Assembly (NCBI GenBank): GCA_013816485.1
Contig: JACDEI010000012.1
Span: 49,312 to 113,311, forward strand
DNA length: 64,000 bases
Origin: Planctomycetota bacterium
Lineage (GTDB): Bacteria; Planctomycetota; UBA11346
Direction: 5' to 3'
Shown here: piece after piece, positions 53,101 to 63,600 of the stretch
How positions within the stretch are numbered: position 1 is the first letter of the stretch
Layout: the number at the start of each line of letters is the position of its first letter
The notes under the pieces: model-generated
Database searches by the model: none
Seen by the model: only the letters and a program-made list of their open reading frames with translations
What the model was told of the DNA's origin: nothing
Made by a program: the position numbers and the translations under genes

Positions 53101-53787
53101 ACGCAGTACGTCTTGCTGCGCGCCGATGGCCGCGGTGAGGTCGAGGTCATCACGGACGCCGACACGGTTCTGCGCCGTGCCATCGACGAGCAACGGATCA
53201 CCCTGCCCGCTGGTGTGACCTGGCGCTGGGTTGGTCGTTACGAACAGCAGGTCAAGGCCGCGAACACCATGCGCTGGGTGCTGCTGGCTTCGGTGGCGAT
53301 CATGCTGGTGCTGATTGTCATCGGCACACGCTCGTGGCTGGTAACCGGCATCATCGTCGGCGCGAACCTCTCGGTGACGACCGCGGGCGGCTTCATCGCC
53401 GTATGGTTGGCCGGCGCGGAACTGACCACCGCCGTCGCGGTCGGGTTCCTGGTGCTGCTCGGTGTGATGTTCAATGACGGCATCCTGCTGGGCACCTACC
53501 TGCACGACCAGTTCAAGACCCTGCCGAAGGATGTGGCCGACGCGCACCGCAAGGTGTACCTCGCCGGTGTGCGTCGCCGCCGGCCGGCGCTGATGACCAA
53601 CTGCACCACGCTCCTGGCCCTGATTCCCGTGTTGTGGAGCGATGGCCGCGGTGCCGAGGTCATGCGCCCGATGGTCCTGCCGGTGATCGGCGGAATGATA
53701 GCCGACCTCATCTCGCTCTTTTCCGTGCCGGTGTTCTACGCATGGTTCTGGGAATGGCGCCTGCGACGGAACATGGAAAAGCGGTGA
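50107..53787 (+). CDS. CusA-like heavy-metal efflux RND transporter
   Basis: A 1226-residue inner-membrane proton-driven pump of the HME-RND family. It starts MISWCIRNPLLVFLATFGI and has the family opening VPVDAIPDLSDNQVIVWAEW and PGKSPEDVDVQVTARLARE. The conserved RND core includes GIAIAIGVMVDFAIVMTENI and FVPVAVTKTLAIAAAVTFGM. In the second half there is GKMGRAETALDPAPIGMIET, and near the end FLVLLGVMFNDGILLGTYL. It is longer than CusA because of an extra stretch around residues 505-600 and a beta-rich insertion around 950-1030 (TWTVTGTRPAEHAFTYVIG). Export of Cu, Ag, Zn or Co is expected; the metal cannot be fixed from sequence alone. Confidence 0.9.
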   Translation: MISWCIRNPLLVFLATFGIAIAGAWAWTRVPVDAIPDLSDNQVIVWAEWPGKSPEDVDVQVTARLARELQGLPGVQTVRALSLTGTGYVYVIFDEQRDLYECRTRVLERLSQVQALLPAGVSPRLGPDATAMGQVFAFTLAGRRDVEAKRYVLDQLVIPALQGVPGVAEVAPAGGVVREYHIDVDPTRLEEQAITLDMLMMAVQKAGRDVGAMSVEQSGVETMIRGVGFIRSVNEIENIVIRANKEQRAGLLLKDIATVTLGGAVRQGLLADAEQEQAGAIVAMRVHEDPSAVIRAVKQRLLELHPALQQEHLTVIPFYDRSQLISETRHTLVGTLIEELIVTALVVLVFLLHARASLNVALVLPLGVAATFLAMWILGVGANLMTLAGIAIAIGVMVDFAIVMTENITQHLCALQARRPDGIRSPFDPEVITAVCDGAREVTRPLLTAAATTIVGFLPIFVLDDQAGRLFVPVAVTKTLAIAAAVTFGMLLVPVLCRFLLPPWQVRRPVLIGLTGFAAGLVGVWIGLDGLNIPRDHGRWLVHIPGWIAGPVAGTLAALVVWRLGNERLVDPEHNAVAYGIHVGYEWALTRLLKHKVAFTLAIMLLASTGWLIGFGWRTLSWPLAQSFALVGGDLRTTRIDATLTQTFPGLGSSFLPPLDEGSLLFMPSLPAGAGLGETQRVMAVQNRAIADVPEVAAVMGKMGRAETALDPAPIGMIETVVLLKPYREWPVQEISRLDGTIERRPRTLAEVRAVLAAVTDIPGVAPSWLQPIETRVVMLSTGIRSPLALQLLGDDHAALERVAEQVEPLLRGVRGAADVQMQREGGKPYAELRLDSERLARFGLSVEQVMQSVEVALGGMPLAWSVEGTERYAVRIRYARERRDDHDEIDQVQVPRGNGEHGAIPLALLAAHPVVHDLRLSDIDATTWLRRQPLTTQRNTTVVAPDRVLLTLPAGESPTKTITRTSGTWTVTGTRPAEHAFTYVIGPMAIRSEGAKRTQYVLLRADGRGEVEVITDADTVLRRAIDEQRITLPAGVTWRWVGRYEQQVKAANTMRWVLLASVAIMLVLIVIGTRSWLVTGIIVGANLSVTTAGGFIAVWLAGAELTTAVAVGFLVLLGVMFNDGILLGTYLHDQFKTLPKDVADAHRKVYLAGVRRRRPALMTNCTTLLALIPVLWSDGRGAEVMRPMVLPVIGGMIADLISLFSVPVFYAWFWEWRLRRNMEKR

Positions 53788-53795
53788 ACAGGTGC

Positions 53796-53913
53796 TGTCC
53801 CCTGGGAGCGCCGGCTGCCAGCCGGCCAGGGGCAATCTTCTGAGGTGTCACCGACTAACGGACATCACCGGGGTCCCACTCTGCCGGCTGGCAGCCGGCG
53901 CTCCCAGGGGACA
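53796..53913. repeat. Perfect 30-bp inverted repeat between the efflux pump and kinase genes
   Basis: Arms 53796-53825 and 53884-53913 are exact complements; the first begins TGTCCCCTGGGAGCGCCGGC. The right arm ends three bases before the kinase ATG at 53917, so folding would occlude its ribosome-binding region. No other gene lies in the gap. Confidence 0.85.
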
Positions 53914-53916
53914 GCC

Positions 53917-56121
53917 ATGACTCCTCCCTCCACGGACGATGTGCGTGCGTACCTGCGCGGCCAACTCAGCGCTGAACGCTACAGCGAAGTCGACTGCTGG
54001 CTCGACCAGCATCCGGAGCTGGCGGAAAAATTATTGGAAGAGGCCGGCACCGACGACACCGGTGCGCTCGCCAGCGTGAAGCCGACGGCGCGCGATGGTT
54101 TCGTCACCGACGGCGGCGCCGGACGGCTGCGCACCGATGGCGAACTCGGTGTCGGCGGCATGGCGGTGGTGGCCTCGGCGCGCGACCGCTCGCTCGACCG
54201 CGTGGTGGCGCTGAAATCGCTCAAGCCGCGTCTGCCCGCTGAGAGCCTGGAGCAGTACCACCTGCGCGAGGCGGCGTTCCGCCGTGAAGCCGCATTGACC
54301 GCCGCGCTCGAACATCCGGCGATCGTGCCGGTGTACGATGTCGGCCGTTCGGATGGCAAACCCGCCTTCACCATGAAGCGCCTCGAAGGCGAAACGCTGC
54401 TGGCAGTGGTGCTGGCCGGCAAACGTTCGCGTGTGGCCCTGGTCGAAGCACTGCTGCGGGTCGCCGAAGCGGTGGCCTTCGCGCACAGCCGTGGCGTGGT
54501 GCACCGCGACCTGACGCCGACCAACGTGCTGCTTGGTGATTTCGGCGCGGTGTACGTGCTCGACTGGGGCGTGGCGGCTAGCCGTGGTGAAGGCGGCGGA
54601 GTGACCGTCGGCACGCGCGATTGGATGGCTCCAGAGCAGGGCAGCGGCACCGCGGCGGATCCGCGCATGGATGTTTTCGCGCTCGGTGGACTGCTGATGT
54701 TCATCCTCACCGGCAGTGGACCGCGGAAGGATAGCGCAACCGACCTCTCGCCCCTGGCGAGCCGCGAGGTCCCGCATGGTCTGGCGGCGCTCGCGCGTCG
54801 CTGCCTGAGTGAAGATCCGACAGAGCGGGATGCCGATGCCGGCGTGGTGGCGGCGGAGCTGCGCCGCTGGCTCGACGAAGGCCTGACCCTCGCGCAGCAG
54901 GCGGGGCCGCTGACTCTTGGCTGGATGCGCCTCCGGCGTTCGCGCCGTGCACGCACCATCGCCCTGGTGGTGGTGATGCTGGTGGTCTCGATCGGCACCG
55001 GCCGGTGGGTGGTGGACCGGGAGGCGCTCATCACCGCGCGCAAACGGGTCGCCGAGATCGCCGCCACCGTGCCGCTCCACGATGCCGAAGCGGTGTCCGT
55101 GGTCTTGGCGGACGTACGCACGATCGCCGCACGCCATCCGACCCTTACCGAAGCCAGCGAACTCGCCGTGCGTCTGCAGGCGGCTCTCGACCTCGCCAGT
55201 GAACGTGCGGCCGTCGCCGCGCAGCGCGCACGCCTCGACACCCTGCTCGCACGCACCCGACGTAGCGGCCCATGGGCGGAAGAAGTCAGCGACTGGCGCA
55301 CCACGTTGGGCAAAGCCGGACTGTCGCTGACGACTCAGCAACACCCGTCGGATCTGAAACTATTGGCGGATCATCCGCTCCGTATGCTGCTGGTCGAAGG
55401 CCTGGTCCATCTGTGGCACGCGGCGGCGGCGATGGGCGAACCGGACCTCGCGACGTTGGCCGCGCACCTGGTCGCTGACGGTGGCCCATCAGTGGGTTGG
55501 CGCGCGCTTGGTGGGTTGTTGCTGCGCACCGAGTTCCAGGCGCACCAGCCGGTATTCTGCGTCTGCACCGAGTCCGATGGCGCCTTGACCGATCCGGCCA
55601 GCGCGGCGGTGCTGCTCGCACTCTACGGCCCCGACAAACGGTTGATCGAGTTCGCCCGTCAGGAACTGATGCGCGACCCCGGCGCCTTCTGGCCACTGAT
55701 AGCCAGCGCCCGCGCGGCGTTGACCGCCAACGATCTCACCACTGCAGAACGTCAGGCGCTGATCGCCAGTGGCGGTGAACCGGCGAGCCTGTTCCCGCAA
55801 CTCATCCTCGCCTACGTTGCCCTGGCGCGCGGCGACTATCCGGCGCTGCTGATCGCGGCGGAGCGTGGACTGGCGGCGAATGACCAGCACAGCGAACTGC
55901 TGGTGCTCAAGGCCGTCGCGCTTGCGCGCAGCGGCAAGGCCACGGAAGCGCAGACGATCGTCGCCGAACTCGACGCCGGACACTTGCAGTACCACTTGGC
56001 CCACCGCGTCGGCCATCCGATGGAACGTGGCGTCGACGCGCTGGTTGCCGCTGGGGTCACCATCCCCAAGGCCGATCCCAAATTAGGACCGTTGGTGCCT
56101 GGGCATGAGCATCATCATTAG
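53917..56121 (+). CDS. Membrane Ser/Thr kinase-like protein with altered catalytic loop and TPR-like tail
   Basis: 734 residues. A short N-terminal helical region (DDVRAYLRGQLSAERYSEVD) resembles anti-sigma-type zinc-finger-less leaders. The kinase domain (about 65-345) has LGVGGMAVVASA, VALKSL and a long alpha-C. The catalytic loop is HRDLTPTNVLLGDFG, with Thr replacing the usual Lys, and the metal motif is DWG instead of DFG (VLDWGVAA). MAPEQGSG is kept. One transmembrane helix (IALVVVMLVVSIGTG) follows, then about 340 outside residues with helical repeats and a His-rich end (GHEHHH). Activity is uncertain: Asp of HRD and of DWG remain. Confidence 0.8.
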   Translation: MTPPSTDDVRAYLRGQLSAERYSEVDCWLDQHPELAEKLLEEAGTDDTGALASVKPTARDGFVTDGGAGRLRTDGELGVGGMAVVASARDRSLDRVVALKSLKPRLPAESLEQYHLREAAFRREAALTAALEHPAIVPVYDVGRSDGKPAFTMKRLEGETLLAVVLAGKRSRVALVEALLRVAEAVAFAHSRGVVHRDLTPTNVLLGDFGAVYVLDWGVAASRGEGGGVTVGTRDWMAPEQGSGTAADPRMDVFALGGLLMFILTGSGPRKDSATDLSPLASREVPHGLAALARRCLSEDPTERDADAGVVAAELRRWLDEGLTLAQQAGPLTLGWMRLRRSRRARTIALVVVMLVVSIGTGRWVVDREALITARKRVAEIAATVPLHDAEAVSVVLADVRTIAARHPTLTEASELAVRLQAALDLASERAAVAAQRARLDTLLARTRRSGPWAEEVSDWRTTLGKAGLSLTTQQHPSDLKLLADHPLRMLLVEGLVHLWHAAAAMGEPDLATLAAHLVADGGPSVGWRALGGLLLRTEFQAHQPVFCVCTESDGALTDPASAAVLLALYGPDKRLIEFARQELMRDPGAFWPLIASARAALTANDLTTAERQALIASGGEPASLFPQLILAYVALARGDYPALLIAAERGLAANDQHSELLVLKAVALARSGKATEAQTIVAELDAGHLQYHLAHRVGHPMERGVDALVAAGVTIPKADPKLGPLVPGHEHHH

Positions 56122-56126
56122 GCTTC

Positions 56127-56160
56127 GGACTACAGGCTACAGGCTACAGGCTACAGGCTT
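56127..56160. repeat. CTACAGG heptamer tandem repeat
   Basis: Four copies of a CTACAGG-type unit after the kinase gene. The same unit forms the arms of the hairpin at 44804-44906; here there is only one arm. Confidence 0.8.
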
Positions 56161-56168
56161 AATGAGCC

Positions 56169-56915
56169 TCATACCTTCTTCTCGTCCTTCGCTCCCGGCT
56201 GCGCAATCATCGCCTTCATCACCAGTCCAATAAACACGCCGATGGCCAGCACGATCCAGAACAGCCACGGGCTGGCGACGTGTTCCAGACCGCTGGTGAG
56301 TTGCATGCCGAATACCGAGGCGACGGCGGAGAGCGGCAGGAAGACCGCGGCAATCATGTTCAAGCGGTGGCCGGCGCGCGCCATGTCGGCGGAGGCCTTG
56401 GCCATCTCTTCGCCCTGACGTGCGACGGTGAAGTCGAGGCCGTGCACCGCGTCGGCGTGCAGGAGTTCGCAGGCACGCTCCAGATTGCCAGCTTTGTCGC
56501 GCGCGACGATCAGTTCGCGATCGTTGGTGACCAGACCACGCGCTTCCTGCAAGGCATTCGCGAGGTTGCGCGTGGTGCGCCCGAGCGGCGTGACGTGTTG
56601 CAGGATGCTGAAGTAGTCACGTGCGTGGTGGGCGTTTTGCAGACGGTCCTCCAGACCATCGATGACCTTGGCGAATTCCGCTAGGTGCTTCACCAGACCG
56701 GTAACGCCGCCGCCGAGCGTCGACGAATCCCATTTCCCATCCGGCGCGCGCCACAACAGGCGGGTCTTGCGATCAGGATCGTTGGCCTTCGGCACTTCGT
56801 GCAGCACCAGCAACAGATGGCCCTCGGCGAACAACGCACGCTGACGACCACCTTCATCGCCGAGGCGTGAACGCAGGGTATCGGGGAGTTTCCAATCGCG
56901 GGGGATGAGATCCAT
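56169..56915 (-). CDS. CorA-like two-transmembrane protein with GMQ motif
   Basis: 248 residues. A soluble N-terminal part (GHLLLVLHEVPKANDPDRKT) and a long helical middle (DGLEDRLQNAHHARDYFSIL) lead to two C-terminal helices: MIAAVFLPLSAVASVFGMQL and LFWIVLAIGVFIGLVM. This is the CorA/ZntB layout, but the signature GMN between them is GMQ and the protein is shorter than CorA (about 316). The start at 56915 has GAGG seven bases upstream; the frame to 57206 lacks support. It may move Mg, Zn or Co, or be a non-transporting relative. Confidence 0.72.
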   Translation of the reverse strand: MDLIPRDWKLPDTLRSRLGDEGGRQRALFAEGHLLLVLHEVPKANDPDRKTRLLWRAPDGKWDSSTLGGGVTGLVKHLAEFAKVIDGLEDRLQNAHHARDYFSILQHVTPLGRTTRNLANALQEARGLVTNDRELIVARDKAGNLERACELLHADAVHGLDFTVARQGEEMAKASADMARAGHRLNMIAAVFLPLSAVASVFGMQLTSGLEHVASPWLFWIVLAIGVFIGLVMKAMIAQPGAKDEKKV

Positions 56916-57057
56916 GGCGGGTTCCTCTGTGCCGACAGGGTAGCCCAGGCGTCCGCCGCGCCACTGGGGGACCGCCGCGCACGTGGGATGCACCATGCGC
57001 TCGGTGATCACCTTGCGACAACCTCCGAACGCTGATGCTGCGACATGGGAGCCCACC

Positions 57058-57462
57058 ATGTCGCTCGAAACCCAGGTGCAGAACCTAGCCGCCGAAACCG
57101 CCCGACGGTGGAAGACCATGCGCGGACGCGGTGCTGACCCCACGCGTGCGACGGCCCGCGACTTACTGGCCAAACTGGCGTTCGGTGCGTGGCTCTTGGC
57201 CGGCAATCTGCTGCGCGAAGCCGTCGGCAGGCGCGCGCAGCGACAGACCCTATCGATCCGGCGTTTCCAGAGCCGGCTACGCGAAGCGGATGATGTCCAT
57301 CTGCTGGCCCAACTCGATCACGCGGTGGCCGCGGTGCTCTGGCACCTGATCGTCGCTCGCCGCGATGGCATCCACCTACGCCGTATCGAACAGTTGGTAA
57401 GGGATTTTGTCGATGCTGCCGAAGCGGATCTGATGAAACTCAATCGCGTGGTGAAGGGCTGA
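57058..57462 (+). CDS. Hypothetical protein, divergent from the CorA-like gene
   Basis: 134 residues from ATG 57058, which has GGGAG upstream. It is basic and mostly helical, with a weak hydrophobic stretch LLAKLAFGAWLLAGNLL and Arg/Leu-rich helices (RIEQLVRDFVDAAEADLMKL). No family is recognised. Confidence 0.55.
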   Translation: MSLETQVQNLAAETARRWKTMRGRGADPTRATARDLLAKLAFGAWLLAGNLLREAVGRRAQRQTLSIRRFQSRLREADDVHLLAQLDHAVAAVLWHLIVARRDGIHLRRIEQLVRDFVDAAEADLMKLNRVVKG

Positions 57463-57486
57463 GCGGCGGTCTGGAAACTGGAGAAT

Positions 57487-57592
57487 GACATGGAGGACCG
57501 GAGAACCGGAGGAGCAGCGAGTCAAAAAAACATGGGCTCCATGCGGGAACTCTGCTTTGGGCTTTCCCTCCGGTCCTCCGGTCCTCCATGTC
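57487..57592. repeat. GGACCGGAG-repeat hairpin
   Basis: Arms 57487-57512 and 57567-57592 are complementary over 26 bp with one mismatch; each is made of GGACCGGAG-type units. The loop holds AAAAAAA. It lies between convergent genes and may also serve as their shared terminator. It fits the tandem-repeat hairpin group but has no TTTAGCTAA termini. Confidence 0.75.
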
Positions 57593-57624
57593 GGATCATG
57601 TCTTTCTTCACCGCCTCTATGGAA

Positions 57625-60600
57625 TCAAGGTGGCGAGACCTCGCGCACCGTCGCGCCGGCCTGGTCGTGGCTGATGAACAACGCCAGGCGTTTGCTGGCG
57701 CGCACCGATCCATCGCCGAGCGACGCGTAGTCGAAACGTCCGCGCAGGTCGGTGTAGCCGTCCTTGTGGAAGACTACCCGCCCGTCGGCGAGTTCGCCGT
57801 AGACCTTCACGTAGGTCGCGGACAACGCCTTGCCGGTCGCGGCATGAAAGACCTGGAGCTGGCCGCTGCCAGGTGCTAGGCGCACGTCGAGCGCATCGGC
57901 GAAGGTGGTCAGCAGCTGCGAACGGCCGGCGGCGACCACCTCGATCGCCACCGCCTGATGCTGCAACGCGGCCGGAACGGCGACGCTCGCCTGGCCATCC
58001 GCGGCGATGACCACCTCCTGTTCGATCGGCGCACGCACGCGCGTCGACCGCGCAGCGGTGGCGGTGGCAAACGGTGCCCGCGAAAACAGCGGCTCCAGAT
58101 CCAGACGATGCCAGCGCACGGTGCAGCGCTCCAGGTTGGTAGCGCCAATCGCCAGCGTTCCACCATCCACCAGACGCGCCTGGAAGGTCGGTGTGGCCGC
58201 TGCCTGCACATCCTGGCGGCGCGCTTCACCGAGTGCCGCTTCACGCGTGGCCGGACGACCGGCGATCTCGTCGAGCTGCGCCAGCACCTCGCCGAAACGC
58301 AGACGCCAGTGGGCCACCGGATGATCCTTGCCGCTCGCGGCGAAACGCGCGGCGGCAACCAGGTCGCCACGCCCGAGGGCGAGGTACGCCCCCAGGTAAT
58401 CGTATTGCAAACGCGCGGCGAGATCATCGCGGGTGATGCGCGCGAACTGCACCGAGGCCTCGGCCAGACGGTCCTGAAGCGTCAGGGTGTAGGCCAGTTC
58501 CAGACGGTCGCGTGCTGACAAACGCGGTACCAAGCCCAGACGATCGACCAACGACTGCCAACGGGTGACCACCTGCTGCGGCAGGTTGGATGGTGCGCCG
58601 GGTTGACGATGGGCGCGGGCGATGGTCAGCGGCGTGATGTCGGCATGCAGCACGCCACCGTCGTCGAGTGCCTCGATGGTCAGCCAAGCGCTATGGACGG
58701 TACGCCCCAGGCGTTCGACCAGTTCCGGCTGCGAGCGCAACCACACCGCCATGCGTGCGGTGTCGCGGTGTAGCAGGCTGGCCGACCACACGGTGTCCTC
58801 ATACCAGCGTCGCCGTTCGAGGATTTCCACACAGGAACGCCAGAAGCCGGCATCGCTGAAGCGCCAACGCAGAGAATTGACGTCGCTTTCGTAGCGTGGT
58901 CGGGTCGCCAACTGGTCGAGGATCACCTCCGGTCGGGTGGCCTGCGCTCCAATCGGTGTCGGTGCGGTGATGCCGCCGACCACGCAGCGGGTCTCGCCGG
59001 CCGCCGCATACACGCCAGCACCGGCCTGCACATGCGTCGGGTACTGTTGAAAATCACCCACCTGCGGGAAGTAGAACGGCTGGTCGATCTGCAGGTGCTC
59101 GTACGGTTGGATCACCTGTTCACCGATGGCCGTCGCCGGCGCACCACCCATGGCCACCGCGCCGGTGGGGATCTGCGCCAGCAGAGCGATGGTGATCGAC
59201 TGCGGCGTGGGATTGAGCACCACGGTGCGCGTGACGTACAGGGTTCCCTGGGCGAAGGCGCCGGTATGCGGGCTGGCCTTGTCAGCGTGGATGCGCAGCG
59301 CCTCGGCAAGGTAGTGGCGTTGCTGCACCACCACCGCACCGGCCTGGAGTGGCTGCGGCACCACCTCTTCGCTGAACAGCAACGCTGGCGTGGCGACCTC
59401 CACCTGCCGGTGGTCGGCCGTCTCGCTCCAGCGTGCTTCGGCGGCGGCGAGCGGCAGGTCGCACAAGGCCAGGACCACCAGCACCTCGTTGAGGTGGCGT
59501 GCCAGCAGGCAACCGGCGGGCAGGAACGTCGCCTTGCCATCCCAGGCAGCGAAGTCGCGCCAGAATCCCGAGGCAGTGAACAGGGATGTCGCGTCATCGT
59601 GTTTCCCAGGGATGTGGTACCACTGCTGTTCGATCACCACCGTGGGATTGGTGTGGTCGCGGTAGTCCTGGATCGGGGCGTTGATTTCCATCTGGTTCTC
59701 GGCCTGGTTCTCGTTCAGTGCGCGCTGCAACGACAGTTCCCGCGCCGGCGCTAGTTCGACTTCAGCCTCCGCCTTCACCCGCCCAACCACGGTCCCCTCA
59801 CCATGCGCGACCAGGATCGCCGCGATGTGCTCGCCCAGCTCGGACTGTTCGTCGTACAGATCTGCGAAGATATCAGCCTGGAGGCTGGCGAGTTCCTGTG
59901 CTCCCAGCACCCCGCCCAACCGTCGGGCGAGCAGGATGCGTTCGCACAGGTTGAGCGTGCGATGGCGGTCGGCCGCGAGCCACGGCGTCAGGTCGCGTTC
60001 CAGCAACCACTGGTCGATGAAGTCGGGTTGCAATTTGTTGGCGAGGTAGGAACGCACCACCGCATCGAAGAATTTCCGGTCCTTGTGCCACAGGAACAGA
60101 TGCACCTCGTGGCAGGCGTGCGCGGAATACCAGCGGCGGCGTGCCGCCTCGTCCAACGTGGCCCAGCGACCCAACGCGTCGAACTCCTTGAGTGGCAGCG
60201 TGGGATCGAGCGCCTGATGCAGGTGCAGCAGGTCCTGCACCGTGGCGCACAAGCGGCTGCGATCGAGTGTACTGCGGCGCACGACCGCCTGTCCGCCAGC
60301 GGGCAGGACCTGCGCCCGTCGTTGCACGACCAAGTGCTGATCGACCGGCAGACCAGTCATCAAGCGTCGTTCACGCAGCGTCAGGTCAGTGCGCGGCAAC
60401 GTGGCCAGCGTACTGAGGTCCTGCGTCGCATCGCACACCTGGACCACCAACGCCCGGCTGTCCCCGAGTTGCGCTGCGGTCAGCATCACCGCGCCGTTCG
60501 CATCCGGCACTAGGTTGGCAAACACCACGCCGGGACCGCTGAGGAAATCCAGCACCGTGTTACGTGCGCTCAGCCAGTCGGAGGCAGACGCGCCGCCCCC

Positions 60601-63600
60601 GGCGGACACCGCGCGCCGGCGACCACCCCCCATACGCTCACCGACCATCCCGGCGCTCCCGTCACCGGCACCGATGGCGGTGAAGGAGTCGTCGACCCAC
60701 GGATTGAGGATCAGCCCAGGACGCTCCAGCATCACCCCAGGCAGCCTGGGTGCGTCGGCACGAGCGAGGATGTAGCCCAGCTCCGGATCGAGCGGACGCC
60801 CCTGCTGGTAGTTCGCCCCCGGCCACGCACGTGGCCACCATCCCTGCGTCGGGAAACGTGGTCTGGGGAAGGACGCCAGCTGCGCCGGATGGAAACGCAG
60901 GCCGGACACATGGACGCGGGTCGACGGCGTGCGACCGACCACTTGGATGCGTACGCCGTCACCCTGCGGCAGGACCGCGACACCAAGCGGTGCCGGCGAA
61001 TCGAGGCGATGGATGGCCGTCGCCGCCAACACCAGCGTCCCCTGTCTGGGACCGGCGACCACCCGTACCGTGGTCGAGCCGCTCGGCGTACGCACGTAGT
61101 AACGACCTGGCGCCAGCGCCGGAATCACCAACACCGGCACACCGTGCTCGTCCTCCAGCCGCGCCAGCGCCGAGACGTCCTCGGCGTAGGTCTCCTCGTT
61201 ACCACGCCACACCGACCAGGGCTTCTCCATCACCACTCCACCTTGGCCGATCGCCGGCAAGCGCAGGGTCTCTCCCGCCTGGATGGTGATCTCCTTCGGC
61301 AGATCCGTGTGATGATGCAGGTCCCACAGCCGTTGGTGTTCGCGCGGAGAGGTCGGTGTCCCGTCGTAGCCGTACCGCGCGAGCCGTGGCCGCAGCCAAC
61401 GTACGTGGGTGAAACCGTCGAGCGGTCCCAGGTGCACACGGCCGGTCGCATCAGTGGCAAGATGGACGATCAGCGGATCGTTCAGCCATTGATGCTGCAA
61501 CGCCAGTTCGAGCGGTTCGTCAGCCAACGGTTCACCCGCGCGACCGAGCAGCGCCAACGACCAACCAGTCGCAGCGGATTCCAGGTAGGCATCGTACAAA
61601 CGGCTGGAGACCAGATCACCATTCACCCAGGTGGTCTGTTCATCACGCAGCTGCTGGTCTTCACCTCGCGAGCGGTTGCGCACCGTCGCCGACAAACGCG
61701 TCTCGACCGAGATCACCCCCTCATCGCACGGGAACGTCACCCGCCATTCCGCCAGCGCCGGATCACCCGGCGGCAGCACGGTGGTGACGCGGCGCATGCC
61801 CGCGTTGGTCGTGGTGGTGATCTCGACCCGCACGTCGCGTGCGTGGCTGAACGGCAGATCGTGGCCACCCAACTGCAACCGTGGGCGCAGCAGCATGGTC
61901 GCCTGACTGCCGGCGATGAGCTGCTCGCGTTCGAGCAGCGCACCGGCAAGCAACGACCAATCCTCGGTCCGACGCTCGTATTTGACCAACGCCGTGCGCC
62001 CACCACCGTTCAGCACCAAGGTGTCGTGGCGCCGTTCCAGCACGAAGGGCAGACGCACGCTGCCGTCGGGACCGGCACTGAAACGCTGCTCACCGATCCA
62101 CACGGCGGCCTCGGGTACTAGGCGGTCGGCTTCATCGACCACGTGCAGGTGTTGGCCATCGGCCTGGATCGTGCTGCTGAACGACAATGCGCCCTTGCGC
62201 ACCACCGCGCGGGCGACCTGGCGACCACCGATCAGTTCGACCAGCCACAACCCAGGACCAGCACATTCCGGCAGAGCGAGCACGTGACGATGACGGATGA
62301 TCGGCGGCTGGGCAAAGGCCACCACGCGGTCGTGGGTCGGCACCACGCCAGCCAGATCAAGGTCGGTACCCGGCTCGACACTTTGTTGACGATAGAGGTT
62401 CACTGCGTCCAAAGCGAAGATGCGCACCCGCAGGGTCGGCACCTGTTTCAGCACCAGCGGCAACGCCACCTGGGCATCACCGGCAAGACGCGACGGTACA
62501 TCGTGGGCGAAGCGCAACTCGACACGCTCCCGCAACGCACGCCCACGTTCGACATCCTCCGGACGCGTGAGCCAGGTCGCCGCTTCGCCGACACCGCCCA
62601 GCAACTTGGCCTCGATGAAGCGCTTGCGCAGTGTTTCTTCGTCACGCAGACCGGCGAGTCCGCTGATGTCCGGTGCATCCAGCAGCACCGCCGTGATTGC
62701 TTCATCGATTAGGGCTTCCGGCGCATCGATGTGCTCCAGTCTGGTGGCCAGAAGCAGGCGGTTGCCAGGGGGAATCTCGCGGGGTTTACCCGTCTTCTCA
62801 TCAGCGGCACCTTGGAAGTCTTCCGGACCCGTCACGAGTGGTCGCGCCAGCACCGCGGCAACCTCGGGCATGGTCACGCGGCCGGCGCGCACCTGCTCAC
62901 GCAGGTGGTGCAGCGCCACGAAGGCCTGCAACGACTCCGCGACCTTGGGCAAGGGCGCGGCGAACGCCCGCAGTTCGGTGATCCAGGCCTGACGCAGTGC
63001 GTCATCGGTCGCAAGCCGCGCCAACTCCACCCGGCCACGCCGCGCCTCGATGCTGGCCACCAGGAAATCGCTGTCCTCCACCAGCGTTGGCCGCGCTGCC
63101 CGCAGGGCGTCCAGGTGCGCGAGCGTCAGATGACTGTGCAGCGGGCTGCTACCGAAGTCGCCACCGGGCGCGGCGAGATCGGCCAGCACCACGTCGAGCA
63201 TCCCAGGAAAGCCGGGCCCGGTGATCTTCTCCAACGCTGCGCGACGAGCCGCGGCGTCCTTCAGGCCAGCGACGCGTTGCCGCAGACCGAAGTAGCTCCA
63301 GCCATCGATCCGGCCATTGACCTCAGCTTTGGCGATCAGGGCCTCGGGGGCGTACCACCGTGGATCGAGCACACTCGGCAACCGTGGTGATGCCGCCTGG
63401 ACCGGTGCCGCCTCGGCCGTGACCTCCAGATCCAACCCCGCGGCATCGGCCAGGCGCTGCGCTCCCACCACTGCATCGCGATCGACCCACAACACTGCCT
63501 GACGCAGACGGATGCGATCGATGTGCGGCGAATCCGGATGCAGATCCTGCCAACGCAGCATGAGCGCATCGACTTCCGCCAGCTTGCCCTGGTGCTGCCA

